Below, piece after piece: positions 44,134 through 53,010 of a stretch of DNA of 64,000 bases. Position numbers and translations under genes: made by a program. The notes under the pieces were generated by a model. That model did not search any database. It worked only from the letters and a program-made list of their open reading frames with translations, and was not told the origin of the DNA. Each line of letters opens with the position of its first letter. The stretch's first letter is position 1. The DNA is taken from assembly GCF_030167905.1 (NCBI RefSeq), contig NZ_JARGNA010000003.1:248001-312000 (forward strand), in the 5' to 3' direction. This DNA comes from Flavobacterium terrisoli. GTDB taxonomy: Bacteria; Bacteroidota; Bacteroidia; Flavobacteriales; Flavobacteriaceae.

Positions 44134-45699
44134 ATGCCACAAGAATTACTCATACAAGTTTCTCCTGAAATAGCAGCAAACGAAAGTTTGTTGAATGAGT
44201 ATGTGGCCAAATCAGTTCGGGTTTCTACTAAATTGGTTCACAAAGTTGTAATCCTAAAGCGATCTATTGACGCGCGTCAAAAAGCAATCAAGATCAATCT
44301 TAAGGTTTTAGTTTATCTGATTGATGAAAAATATATTGAGCAAAAAATTGAACTTCCCGAATACCAAAATGTTTCCAATGCTCAGGAAGTAATCATCGTT
44401 GGTGCTGGTCCGGCCGGACTTTTCGCTGCATTGCAATTAATCGAATTGGGTTTAAAACCAATCGTGCTCGAACGCGGAAAAGACGTTCGCGGTCGTCGTC
44501 GTGACTTGAAAGCCATCAATGTCGATCATATTGTCAATGAAGATTCCAATTACTGTTTTGGCGAAGGTGGTGCAGGAACTTATTCGGATGGAAAACTTTA
44601 TACACGTTCCAAAAAGCGCGGTGATGTCGACAGAATTTTGCAATTGTTGGTTGGTTTTGGGGCAACGCCCGATATTTTAGTTGAAGCTCATCCGCACATT
44701 GGAACCAATAAATTACCACAAATCATTCAAGATATTCGAGAGAAAATCATCGAATGCGGCGGTCAGGTTTTGTTTGAAACCAGAGTTACCGATTTTGTAG
44801 TAAAGAACAATGAAATGCAGGGAGTTGTGACCCAAAACGGCGATACGATTTCGGCCAATAAAGTCATTTTGGCCACCGGACATTCCGCTCGTGATATTTT
44901 TGAATTGCTCGACAGAAAAAGGATTTTTATCGAAGCCAAGCCTTTTGCGCTAGGCGTTCGTGCCGAACATCCGCAGGAATTGATTGATAAGATTCAATAC
45001 AGTTGTGATTTCCGTGGTGAGCATTTGCCTCCGGCTCCATATTCGATTGTGAAGCAAGTGAATGGTCGTGGCATGTATTCGTTTTGTATGTGTCCCGGTG
45101 GTGTAATTGCGCCTTGTGCTACGAGTCCGGGAGAAGTGGTAACCAATGGTTGGTCGCCCTCAAAGCGTGATCAGGCGACTGCCAACTCGGGTATTGTAGT
45201 CGAATTAAAATTCGAAGACTTTAAACCTTTTGCCAAATTTGGAGCACTGGCCGGAATGGAATTCCAAAAAAGTATCGAACAAAAAGCCTGGCTTTTGGCC
45301 GGACAGACTCAAAAAGTACCGGCACAAAGAATGGTCGATTTTACCCAAAATAAAATTTCGGCTTCTATTCCTAAAACTTCTTATGTTCCCGGAACGACTT
45401 CGGTAGAAATGGGAGAAGTATTTCCAGGGTTCTTAACCCAAATTATGCGAGAAGGTTTTGTGCAGTTTGGTAAATCGATGCGTGGTTATATGACCAATGA
45501 AGCGATACTTCACGCTCCTGAAAGCCGAACTTCTTCACCGGTACGAATTCCGCGTGACAATGAAACCTTGGAACATCTGCAAATCAAAGGATTATATCCT
45601 TGTGGTGAAGGCGCCGGATTTGCCGGAGGAATTATTTCTGCGGCGATTGATGGTGAAAAGTGCGCACTTAAGATTGCGGCCGCTTTAATGGAGAAATAA
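44134..45699 (+). CDS. FAD-dependent oxidoreductase (COG2509-type)
   Basis: This 521-residue flavoprotein has an N-terminal alpha/beta domain of about 85 residues with basic patches (SVRVSTKLVHKVVILKRSID). The FAD dinucleotide fold follows: EVIIVGAGPAGLFAALQLIE (about 86-105) and VLERGKDVRGRRRDL. The segment CFGEGGAGTYSDGKLYTRSK (about 143-162) is the diagnostic family stretch. A C-terminal LYPCGEGAGFAGGIISAAIDG binds FAD again. The physiological substrate is unknown. Its stop is immediately followed by the stop of the convergent gene on the other strand. Confidence 0.85.
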   Translation: MPQELLIQVSPEIAANESLLNEYVAKSVRVSTKLVHKVVILKRSIDARQKAIKINLKVLVYLIDEKYIEQKIELPEYQNVSNAQEVIIVGAGPAGLFAALQLIELGLKPIVLERGKDVRGRRRDLKAINVDHIVNEDSNYCFGEGGAGTYSDGKLYTRSKKRGDVDRILQLLVGFGATPDILVEAHPHIGTNKLPQIIQDIREKIIECGGQVLFETRVTDFVVKNNEMQGVVTQNGDTISANKVILATGHSARDIFELLDRKRIFIEAKPFALGVRAEHPQELIDKIQYSCDFRGEHLPPAPYSIVKQVNGRGMYSFCMCPGGVIAPCATSPGEVVTNGWSPSKRDQATANSGIVVELKFEDFKPFAKFGALAGMEFQKSIEQKAWLLAGQTQKVPAQRMVDFTQNKISASIPKTSYVPGTTSVEMGEVFPGFLTQIMREGFVQFGKSMRGYMTNEAILHAPESRTSSPVRIPRDNETLEHLQIKGLYPCGEGAGFAGGIISAAIDGEKCALKIAAALMEK

Positions 45700-46311
45700 T
45701 TATTTGGTCACACAATGATTGTTGTAAAACCAAACCACTTTTTCTATATCATCTTTTTTAAATTCTTTAGACTCAATTTTTCCAACCAGTTCAGGGCAGT
45801 CCTTAAAAAATTCTGAGGCTGCTTTTTTAAAGTTTTTGCTGATGTTGCCTATCGAAGTGATTTTAAAGACTTCAGTATCATTCTGGTGGCAAACATAATA
45901 ATGAATCACCTCACCGCCACCCATCATCACTCCGGCGCCGACTCCTACGCCTCCTGCGGAATTAAAACTGGCTCCACCACCGTAAAAGAATCCCGAAACC
46001 CTGGTGGAATATAGGCAAACTTCACCCACAGCTTCTTCTTTTAACCATAAACCGATTTCCTCTGTTGCAATTTTATAACGGTATGTTCCTATGATTCCGT
46101 TTTCCTCCAGGTTTATTTTTTCGATTTTTTCCTTTGAAATTATTTCTGGCTCACTGTCATCAGTCATTCTGAATTTAACATCATCATTGGCCTTAAATCG
46201 GCTGACGCCTTCTTTAGTTGTACCATCGGTCAGGTAAACAGTGCATTTTAGCCTTTGTGAAAAACACAAAGCTGAAGAGAGAAATATCAGAATCAAAAAA
46301 AAATTTTTCAT
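45700..46311 (-). CDS. Hypothetical secreted protein with a glycine-rich segment
   Basis: The function is unknown. This 203-residue protein has a clear signal peptide (FFLILIFLSSALCFSQ, cleavage near 19). A beta-rich part follows (KCTVYLTDGTTKEGVSRF), then a glycine-rich hydrophobic stretch FFYGGGASFNSAGGVGVGAG (about 108-127) that could insert in a membrane or form a flexible loop. The C-terminal part is charged, with three cysteines in all of the mature second half (VCHQ, DCPEL, HCVTK). It is divergent from the repeat lipoprotein gene across 102 bases. Confidence 0.6.
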   Translation of the reverse strand: MKNFFLILIFLSSALCFSQRLKCTVYLTDGTTKEGVSRFKANDDVKFRMTDDSEPEIISKEKIEKINLEENGIIGTYRYKIATEEIGLWLKEEAVGEVCLYSTRVSGFFYGGGASFNSAGGVGVGAGVMMGGGEVIHYYVCHQNDTEVFKITSIGNISKNFKKAASEFFKDCPELVGKIESKEFKKDDIEKVVWFYNNHCVTK

Positions 46312-46413
46312 AACAAAAGAATATTATAAAGGTAAAAGTATAAATTTATTAAAAAAAGTAGGGTGATGGCATTTTGTGTTGTCTAATCTTAAAACACCTA
46401 AATTATAAATAAG

Positions 46414-47475
46414 ATGAAAAAGATTAAAATTTTACTGTTGCTATTGACTGTAGCTGTCGCAGGTTTCTATTCTTGTACCGATAATGATCCGGTAGAAAAC
46501 GAAGCGGTAACCACCAAAAGTATTTCGTTAAGAACCACCTTAAACGAAATTAAGAAAGCCAACAACATCAGTGGCAAAAATGATTTGGAAACACAGGATC
46601 AATTCTTCTGTTTCAGTTTTGTTTATCCCATAACACTTTCGTACAATAACGGAACCACGGTTGAGGTTAATTCGGCTCAGGGATTGCTTGATATTTTAGC
46701 CACTGAAAATGCTGCATTGTACATCGATGGAATTGCTTTCCCGTTCCAGGTTCAGGAAGAAGGTACCGTTACCACCATTAATAACGAAGCGGAATTTTAT
46801 GCGCTGATTTTGGGCTGTACTAATTTCCAGACCGTAAACGATTGTGTTTTTGATTTTACCTGTTATGAAATTGTTTATCCGATTTCGATTGTCGACGCCA
46901 ATAACACAACTGTTGTAATCGAAACACAGGCAGAATTGATGCAATACGTTTCAACTCCAACAGGAACCAGTACTTATCAATTGAATATAGTATTCCCAAT
47001 TTCGATTATCCTAAACAATGAGACCGTTGTAGTAAACGATTTATATGAATTTTACGAAATCAATAACGATTGTGCAGGAAGCTCTTGTATTTGTACTGCG
47101 GATTATAATCCTGTTTGTGTAAATGATCCGGTTAATTTTATAACTATAACTTTTTCTAATGCATGTCATGCAATGTGTGCAGGTTATACTGAAGCAGATT
47201 TTGTAAGTTGTGATCCGATACTGACCACCAATTTCGGGAATGGTTTAGGTAGCTGTTTTACCATGAATTATCCGGTACAGATTCAATACCAAGGAGCATT
47301 GGTTACGGTCAATAATGACGGGGAACTGTTACAGTATTATTTCCCTAATCAATCAAGTATTCCGGCATTTGTTTATCCTGTAACAGTAAATTTCAATACA
47401 CCAACCGGTTCTATTGCGGTTACTGCTGCTAACCAAGCCACTTTTGAATCGGCAATAATCACTAATTGTAATTAA
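46414..47475 (+). CDS. Lipoprotein with three Cys-bracketed repeats of about 70 residues and a Kazal-like insertion
   Basis: No named family is recognised for the whole 353-residue protein. The signal peptide ends in the lipobox FYSC (Cys21). The body holds three similar units: Cys66-Cys135, Cys150-Cys220 and Cys281-Cys352. Each begins with C[FY]xxxYP[IV] (CFSFVYPI, CYEIVYPI, CFTMNYPV), and each holds a second aromatic-Pro motif near its middle (FP at 109, FP at 194, YP at 321). Between units two and three, residues 225-266 have six cysteines in the order C-x-C-x7-C-x15-C-x3-C-x10-C, with CTADYNPVC, like a Kazal protease-inhibitor domain with a lengthened loop. It precedes the ECF sigma, FecR and TonB-receptor genes on the same strand, separated by a strong hairpin. 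It may be a surface sensor or target of that system. Confidence 0.7.
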   Translation: MKKIKILLLLLTVAVAGFYSCTDNDPVENEAVTTKSISLRTTLNEIKKANNISGKNDLETQDQFFCFSFVYPITLSYNNGTTVEVNSAQGLLDILATENAALYIDGIAFPFQVQEEGTVTTINNEAEFYALILGCTNFQTVNDCVFDFTCYEIVYPISIVDANNTTVVIETQAELMQYVSTPTGTSTYQLNIVFPISIILNNETVVVNDLYEFYEINNDCAGSSCICTADYNPVCVNDPVNFITITFSNACHAMCAGYTEADFVSCDPILTTNFGNGLGSCFTMNYPVQIQYQGALVTVNNDGELLQYYFPNQSSIPAFVYPVTVNFNTPTGSIAVTAANQATFESAIITNCN

Positions 47476-47518
47476 GTATATATAAATAAAACTGGGAAAG
47501 ATCAAATGTTAATTACGC

Positions 47519-47546
47519 GACACAGCCTTAGCGATAAGGTTGTGTC
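47519..47546 (+). terminator. Strong hairpin with a GCGA tetraloop between the lipoprotein and sigma-factor genes
   Basis: GACACAGCCTTA (47519-47530) pairs with TAAGGTTGTGTC (47535-47546) through 12 base pairs with one G-U, closed by GCGA, a GNRA-type loop. TGTAATTTTA follows, a poor but T-rich tail. It may be a partial terminator or mRNA-stability element separating the lipoprotein from the sigma-factor gene. Its position also argues for the sigma-factor start at 47560 rather than ATG 47506. The role is inference. Confidence 0.6.
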
Positions 47547-47559
47547 TGTAATTTTAGCT

Positions 47560-48084
47560 ATGAAAGAAGAAAATCAAAATGTTAAGCTCTGTTCCGAAGC
47601 AGTATTCCGCTCGGTATTTGACACTAATTTTAAAGTGTTGCGTAACTTTTTGGTCTATAAATTCAGAGGTGATGTGGAAAGCGCTGAAGATGTAGCCCAA
47701 AATGCCTTTGTCAAACTTTGGGAAAATTGCGGTATCATTCAGCCCGAACAAGCCAAAAGCTTTTTGTATACCACAGCTATCAGATTATCACTGAATAAAA
47801 TTAAGCACAATCAGGTCGTGAATAATTTTGAGGTGAAGTTTAAACCCAAATCATCACACAAAGAATCACCTGAATTTCTGATGGAAGAAACCGAATTGAA
47901 AACCCAATTGGAAAAAGCCATCAACGATTTGCCGGAAAAGCAAAGAACCGTATTTTTAATGAACCGTTTTGACAACCAGTCGTATACTGAAATTGCAGCA
48001 TCATTGGATTTATCGGTAAAAGCAGTAGAAAAACGCATGCATCAAGCCTTGCTGTCCTTGAGAAAAGTAATGAAAAACGTTTGA
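47560..48084 (+). CDS. ECF RNA polymerase sigma factor, FecI family
   Basis: This protein of about 174 residues has sigma region 2 (SVFDTNFKVLRNFLVYKFRG, then DVAQNAFVKLWEN, about 15-55) and sigma region 4 (LPEKQRTVFLMNRFDNQSYT and LDLSVKAVEKRMHQALLSLR, about 122-168). It directs RNA polymerase to target promoters when released by its FecR-type anti-sigma partner. The frame is open to ATG 47506, but those 18 extra residues are encoded by the hairpin at 47519-47546, so I use ATG 47560. The FecR gene starts a few bases after, or overlapping, the stop. Targets are unknown; the downstream receptor gene and the upstream lipoprotein gene are natural candidates. Confidence 0.88.
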   Translation: MKEENQNVKLCSEAVFRSVFDTNFKVLRNFLVYKFRGDVESAEDVAQNAFVKLWENCGIIQPEQAKSFLYTTAIRLSLNKIKHNQVVNNFEVKFKPKSSHKESPEFLMEETELKTQLEKAINDLPEKQRTVFLMNRFDNQSYTEIAASLDLSVKAVEKRMHQALLSLRKVMKNV

Positions 48085-48092
48085 AAAAACAT

Positions 48093-48998
48093 ATGATGGA
48101 AGAGATGAACGAAACGTATTTAGCCGATTGGTTGGCCGATAAAATAACCGACGAACAATTGAAACAATTGGTTTCGGAGGAAGATTTTTTGGCTTATCAA
48201 CAGCTGAAAAATACACTAAGCGGTTTTGAAATCGGGCAACCCGATTTGGAGCAAAACTTCAGCGCGATCAAACAAAAGTTAGCCAATAAAAAAGAAACAA
48301 AACCTAAAGTGGTTCCGCTATGGCGTTATGCTTCGGTTGCCGCTTGTTTGTTGGTGATGTTTGGGATTTATCACTTTTTTATAGCTGAGAACACTATTAC
48401 AACGGCGTTTGGTCAAACCCAAATGATAACCCTCGCAGACCATTCCAAAGTGTCTTTGAATGCCAAGTCAACGTTGGTTTATGGCAACAATTATAGCTAC
48501 AAACGCACATTGTGCCTCGATGGTGAAGCTTTTTTTGAAGTCGAAAAAGGAAGTCCGTTTACCGTAGTAACATCACTCGGCGACATTCGTGTTTTGGGGA
48601 CCAAATTCAATGTGATTGCCTTCGGGGATTTCTTTGAAGTGGTTTGCTACGAAGGTAAAGTTCAGGTAACGCAAAAAGGAAAATCAACCATTCTGACCCA
48701 TGGAGAAAGTGTTCGTTTTTACAATGGCACTTCAGAAAATTGGGCTGACGAAACAACGACCAAACCTTCGTGGATTTCGGGCGAGTCATCCTTTAAAAAT
48801 GTGCCAATGCGCTATGTGATTGAGCAGTTCAAGAATCAATATAACGTCGAGGTTGACTATCCGATTTCCATCGAAAGAGTAAAATTCACGGGTGCATTTA
48901 CCCATAAGGAATCAACCGTAGCGCTGCAATCGATTTGTTTGCCGCTGCATTTAAAATTTAACAAAGACAGTGCTGGAAAAATTATAATTTCTGAATGA
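48093..48998 (+). CDS. FecR-family transmembrane anti-sigma regulator with DUF4974
   Basis: The roughly 301-residue protein has a short cytoplasmic N-terminal domain (TYLADWLADKITDEQ), one membrane helix (VAACLLVMFGIYHFFI, about 77-92) and the periplasmic FecR domain (TAFGQTQMITLADHSKVSLN, then FEVEKGSPFTVVT). A C-terminal DUF4974/STN-like domain follows (SSFKNVPMRYVIEQFKNQYN onward, about 229-300). It holds the FecI-type sigma factor and receives the signal from the TonB receptor. Start choice is uncertain: TTG 48081 overlaps the sigma stop, while ATG 48093 is the first standard codon. Its stop overlaps the receptor start by 4 bases. Confidence 0.87.
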   Translation: MMEEMNETYLADWLADKITDEQLKQLVSEEDFLAYQQLKNTLSGFEIGQPDLEQNFSAIKQKLANKKETKPKVVPLWRYASVAACLLVMFGIYHFFIAENTITTAFGQTQMITLADHSKVSLNAKSTLVYGNNYSYKRTLCLDGEAFFEVEKGSPFTVVTSLGDIRVLGTKFNVIAFGDFFEVVCYEGKVQVTQKGKSTILTHGESVRFYNGTSENWADETTTKPSWISGESSFKNVPMRYVIEQFKNQYNVEVDYPISIERVKFTGAFTHKESTVALQSICLPLHLKFNKDSAGKIIISE

Positions 48999-51295
48999 GA
49001 AAACTAGTTTTGTTGTGCTTCTTTTTGTGCTGGATACAGTCGTCCTGGTCACAAAAAAAGGAGCAATTTACTTTTGGTTATTCCAATGCAAAACTCACCA
49101 AAGTGCTTTCCGATATCGAGAAAGCTTTTGATGTTAAATATTCCTATGTTGATTCTTTAGTGACTTCACAAAATTTTTCTTTGCCTAAAAAGTTGTATTC
49201 CTTAACCGAAATTAATTTCGAAATCGAAAAGCAATCGGCGTTACAAGTGGTTAAAATCAATGACCGGTTTTATTCGGTAAACAAAGCTCCTGAAACGGAT
49301 GATTCAGAAAAAATCATTCGGCTTGAGGAAGTTGTCGTTGAAGAGTTTTTGGCCAAAGGCATAAAGAAAACCAACCAGCATTACATCATTTCTCCCCAAA
49401 AAGTACAAACACTTCCCGGCGTAACCGATGCGGATATTTTATTGTCGCTCCAACAATTGCCCGGAGTGAAAAGCCCCAATGAAACGGCTACAGGATTGTA
49501 CATCCGCGGCGGCACTTCCGACCAGAACCTGATTCTGATGGACGGCATTCGGCTCTATCATCCCGGCCATTTATTTGGGATGATTTCAAGCATTAATCCC
49601 AATGTCGAGCAAACCGTCAGTTATTATAACAAAGCCGTCAATCCTAAGTTTGGCGAAAGGGTTTCCGGTATCATCGACATCAAATCTACAGACCAAATTA
49701 CTGAAAAACTTAAAGTCAACGCCGGAATCAACGCCCTGAATGCCGATGTTTATATACAAACACCATTGGTTAAAAACAAATTGGGACTGCAGGTTTCCGG
49801 GCGAAAATCCTATACGGAATGGTTGCAGTCGCCAACGTTCAACCAATTGGAAAATAAGGTTTTTCAGAATACCAATTTTGAGGATTTTGATAAAGACAAT
49901 CAGTTCAGATTTTACGATTATTCGGCCAAACTGAATTTTAAACCCAATGCGAAAAGCATGATATCGCTTTCTGGCCTGGTTATCAAAAATGATCTGGATT
50001 ATAAAAACATCATCAAAGCTGATAGCATCAATAACCAAAGGATGAATATCGAAAATTATGGCTTTAGCCTGAACTGGACGCAAAAATACAGTCGAAAATT
50101 TACCCAAAGAGTCTTAGTTTTTTATTCACTGTATAGCTTTGATTACCTGAAAAAACAGGATTATGACATCGATAAATTTGAAGCGTTTAAAAAGCTGAAC
50201 AGGGTAGTAGATTCGGGTGCCGAACTCAATTTTGGTTACCAGGTCAATGAAAAATCCAATCTCGAATTCGGGTATCAGGTTTTTGGAAACGATATTTCGC
50301 ATTTGTTCAACAGTTACAATCAGGATATCGGTATCGATTTGAGTCTGAGACATCTTTACAATGTAACTCATGCCGGTTTTGCGCATTACCGACAGGATTT
50401 TGGGACATGGAACTTCCAACCTGGTTTGCGCTATAATTACTATAGCCAAATCAAAGCATCCAGTTTCGAACCTCGTTTGCTCATTCAAAAGACGTTGGAT
50501 AAATCGTTGATTTTGCAAGCTTCTTATGAGCGAAGAAGTCAGGTATTGAGCCAAGTGCGCGAAAATGCCGCCAACGATTTGAGCCTTGAAAACTATGTCT
50601 GGGTATTGTCTGATAACGGTAAATATCCAATCCAAAAAGTCAATCAATTCAGTACCGGATTCATTTTCAAAAAGGACAATTGGCTTTTGGATGTTGATGC
50701 TTATTACAAGAACATTACCGGAATAACGTCGTTTACCTTAGGCTTTTTGGGCCAAAATGACAATGAAATCCACCACGGTCAAGGTTTTACTAAAGGCGTT
50801 GATGTGTTGATTCAAAAGAGTGTAGCATCCTGGCGTGCCTGGATGACTTATACCTATCAGGATTCACAAAACCAATTTGAAGCCTTGAATGACGGCGATT
50901 ATTTCAGTTCGAATGCCGATATCAAGCACAGTTTTAATGTAGCATTCAATAAAAAATGGGATAACTTTCTTTTCACTACGGGTTGGTTTTGGCACAGTGG
51001 AAAGCCATTCAGCACCATAAACGATTCGGGTGAAATCGCTTCCTATAATGCGGAAAGATTACCCGATTACCATCGTTTGGACATTTCGGGCAGTTATCAG
51101 TTCCAAAACCCAAAAGGAAATACTTTTAAAATCGGCGTTTCTATTTATAATGTGTACAATCACAAAGACCTTATCAGCAAAGAATTTGAACGCAAATATT
51201 CTGATGTTTCCGATTTTATCACACCGCGTTATACGATGCAGAATTATTACACTTTAGGCATTATGCACAACATATTTTTCAGAGTTAATCTCTAA
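48995..51295 (+). CDS. TonB-dependent outer-membrane receptor with N-terminal STN signalling domain (FecA-like)
   Basis: This 766-residue protein has a signal peptide (LVLLCFFLCWIQSSWSQ, cleavage about 20). An STN-like domain (about 25-98) follows, then the TonB-box region EEVVVEEF and a plug domain with LPGVTDADILLSLQQLPGVK (about 137-156), YIRGGTSDQNLILMDGI (about 168-184) and GIIDIKS. The rest is a 22-strand barrel ending in an aromatic-rich FFRVNL. The STN domain and the ATGA overlap with FecR point to cell-surface signalling: ligand binding at the barrel triggers FecR and the sigma factor. No SusD-type partner gene follows, so uptake of a siderophore or small ligand is more likely than a glycan. 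The ligand is unknown. Confidence 0.88.
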   Translation: MRKLVLLCFFLCWIQSSWSQKKEQFTFGYSNAKLTKVLSDIEKAFDVKYSYVDSLVTSQNFSLPKKLYSLTEINFEIEKQSALQVVKINDRFYSVNKAPETDDSEKIIRLEEVVVEEFLAKGIKKTNQHYIISPQKVQTLPGVTDADILLSLQQLPGVKSPNETATGLYIRGGTSDQNLILMDGIRLYHPGHLFGMISSINPNVEQTVSYYNKAVNPKFGERVSGIIDIKSTDQITEKLKVNAGINALNADVYIQTPLVKNKLGLQVSGRKSYTEWLQSPTFNQLENKVFQNTNFEDFDKDNQFRFYDYSAKLNFKPNAKSMISLSGLVIKNDLDYKNIIKADSINNQRMNIENYGFSLNWTQKYSRKFTQRVLVFYSLYSFDYLKKQDYDIDKFEAFKKLNRVVDSGAELNFGYQVNEKSNLEFGYQVFGNDISHLFNSYNQDIGIDLSLRHLYNVTHAGFAHYRQDFGTWNFQPGLRYNYYSQIKASSFEPRLLIQKTLDKSLILQASYERRSQVLSQVRENAANDLSLENYVWVLSDNGKYPIQKVNQFSTGFIFKKDNWLLDVDAYYKNITGITSFTLGFLGQNDNEIHHGQGFTKGVDVLIQKSVASWRAWMTYTYQDSQNQFEALNDGDYFSSNADIKHSFNVAFNKKWDNFLFTTGWFWHSGKPFSTINDSGEIASYNAERLPDYHRLDISGSYQFQNPKGNTFKIGVSIYNVYNHKDLISKEFERKYSDVSDFITPRYTMQNYYTLGIMHNIFFRVNL

Positions 51296-51353
51296 AATTT
51301 AAGCCGCTCAATTTTTTACATCGTTATAGTTAATTTCTTTTTCAAAAAGTTGG

Positions 51354-51383
51354 TTGAAGGTTTTCACAGAAGTAGTAATTTTA
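51354..51383 (+). promoter_or_regulatory. Candidate promoter of gapN
   Basis: TTG (51354-51356), a 19-base spacer and TAATTTTA (51376-51383) match the Bacteroidota consensus except for the last base of the -7 box. The start codon is at 51399. The 103-base gap between the receptor gene and gapN shows nothing else. Confidence 0.5.
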
Positions 51384-51398
51384 TAAAAAATCATTTTT

Positions 51399-52979
51399 AT
51401 GAATACTATTCCAAGTGAATTTCAAATCACAACCTTACTAAACCAAGATACTTACTTAGTCAACGGAGAATTAAAAAAATGGGCAGGCGAAACCACACCG
51501 GTTTTCTCTACTATTTCTTCGACAGAACATTATTCGCCAACCGTTTTGGGATCTATTCCTACGATGGGTGAAAAGGAAGGCAATGAAGCCGTCAATGCCG
51601 CTGTTGAAGCTTATAATAACGGACAAGGATTGTGGCCGACGATGAAAGTCAGCGACCGAATCAAATGCATGCAAAATTTTGTCGGTCAGATGAAAACCAA
51701 ACGCAGCGAGGTAGTGAAGTACCTGATGTGGGAAATCGGAAAATCTTTGGCCGATTCTGAAAAAGAATTTGACCGAACGGTCGAATATATTTATGATACC
51801 ATTGAAGATTACAAACAGTTGGATCGGGACAGCGCTCGTTTTACCAAAAGCCAGGGCGTGAATGCGATGGTTCGTCGCGGACCGCTTGGCGTTGTGCTTT
51901 GTCTCGGACCCTATAATTATCCGCTGAATGAGACTTTCTCATTGCTGATTCCGGCGATTATCATGGGAAATACCGTGGTTTTCAAACCGGCCAAACATGG
52001 CGTGTTGTTGATAACACCTTTACTGGAAGCTTTTCACACCAGTTTTCCGAAAGGCGTAGTCAATATTGTTTATGGTAGAGGCAGAGAAGTGGCATCACCG
52101 GTGATGAAATCAGGAAAAGTAGATGTTTTGGCACTAATTGGCAATAGTAAATCGGCGGTGGCTTTACAGGATTTACATCCGAATAAGAACCGACTTCGAT
52201 TGGTTTTAAGTCTGGAAGCCAAAAACCCGGCGATTATTTTGCCCGATGCCGATTTGGATTTGGCGATTCAGGAATGCATCACGGGAACATTGTCTTTTAA
52301 TGGTCAACGTTGTACCGCGTTGAAAATTTTATATGTACATGAATCAATTGCGGCCGAATTCAACCGAAGATTTTCCGAGAAAGTAGATGCTTTGCCTTTC
52401 GGGAATCCTTGGGATAAAGGCGTGGCACTAACACCGCTTCCTGAAAAAGACAAACCCAATTATCTTCAGGAATTGATTGACGACGCACAAGGAAAAGGTG
52501 CCAAAGTGATCAATCAAAAAGGCGGGCAACGCACTGAAAACTATTTATTCCCGGCGGTTTTATTCCCAATCAACAAAGAAATGCGGGTGTATCATGAAGA
52601 ACAATTTGGACCAGTGATTCCAATCCTGACTTTTAAGGATATCCAGGAACCGCTGAATGATATGGCAGAATCGAATTATGGTCAACAGGTGAGTTTGTTT
52701 GGCCAGGACATCAAAACCATTGCACCATTGATTGATACGTTGGTGAATTTGGTTTGTCGCGTGAATTTAAACAGCTCATGCCAACGCGGACCTGATGTTT
52801 ATCCGTTTACCGGAAGAAAAGATTCTGCATTGGGAACTTTGAGCATTCACGATGCCTTGCGTTCGTTCTCAATTCGAACTTTTGTGGCATCCAAAGACAA
52901 TGCGTATAACAATGCCATCCTGCAGGAATTGCTCAACAGTAAGGAATCGAATTTTATCAATACCGATTATATATTATAA
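51399..52979 (+). CDS. gapN: NADP-dependent non-phosphorylating glyceraldehyde-3-phosphate dehydrogenase
   Basis: This 526-residue aldehyde dehydrogenase oxidises glyceraldehyde-3-phosphate directly to 3-phosphoglycerate with NADP, bypassing ATP formation and giving NADPH. The cofactor/active-site motifs are [20 protein letters not shown] (about 156-175), [14 protein letters not shown] with the general-base Glu (about 270-283), and [16 protein letters not shown] with the nucleophilic Cys (about 302-317). The C-terminal [20 protein letters not shown] suits the GapN branch. It is longer than the 475-residue streptococcal enzyme by an N-terminal extension. It has its own promoter and ends at a bidirectional terminator. 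Confidence 0.88.
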   Translation: MNTIPSEFQITTLLNQDTYLVNGELKKWAGETTPVFSTISSTEHYSPTVLGSIPTMGEKEGNEAVNAAVEAYNNGQGLWPTMKVSDRIKCMQNFVGQMKTKRSEVVKYLMWEIGKSLADSEKEFDRTVEYIYDTIEDYKQLDRDSARFTKSQGVNAMVRRGPLGVVLCLGPYNYPLNETFSLLIPAIIMGNTVVFKPAKHGVLLITPLLEAFHTSFPKGVVNIVYGRGREVASPVMKSGKVDVLALIGNSKSAVALQDLHPNKNRLRLVLSLEAKNPAIILPDADLDLAIQECITGTLSFNGQRCTALKILYVHESIAAEFNRRFSEKVDALPFGNPWDKGVALTPLPEKDKPNYLQELIDDAQGKGAKVINQKGGQRTENYLFPAVLFPINKEMRVYHEEQFGPVIPILTFKDIQEPLNDMAESNYGQQVSLFGQDIKTIAPLIDTLVNLVCRVNLNSSCQRGPDVYPFTGRKDSALGTLSIHDALRSFSIRTFVASKDNAYNNAILQELLNSKESNFINTDYIL

Positions 52980-52980
52980 C

Positions 52981-53009
52981 AAAAAGTCCCGAGCAATCGG
53001 GACTTTTTT
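52981..53009. terminator. Bidirectional intrinsic terminator between gapN and the msrBA fusion gene
   Basis: AAAAAGTCCCGA (52981-52992) and TCGGGACTTTTT (52997-53008) form a perfect 12-bp stem around the loop GCAA, with T-runs for both directions. It fills the whole 31-base space between the two convergent stops. Confidence 0.9.
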
Positions 53010-53010
53010 A

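Noticed and set aside
49586..50647. Two long open frames of 173 codons each on the minus strand inside the TonB-receptor gene
   Set aside because: They lie fully opposite a well-supported receptor gene, have low-complexity shadow-like composition and no family motif.
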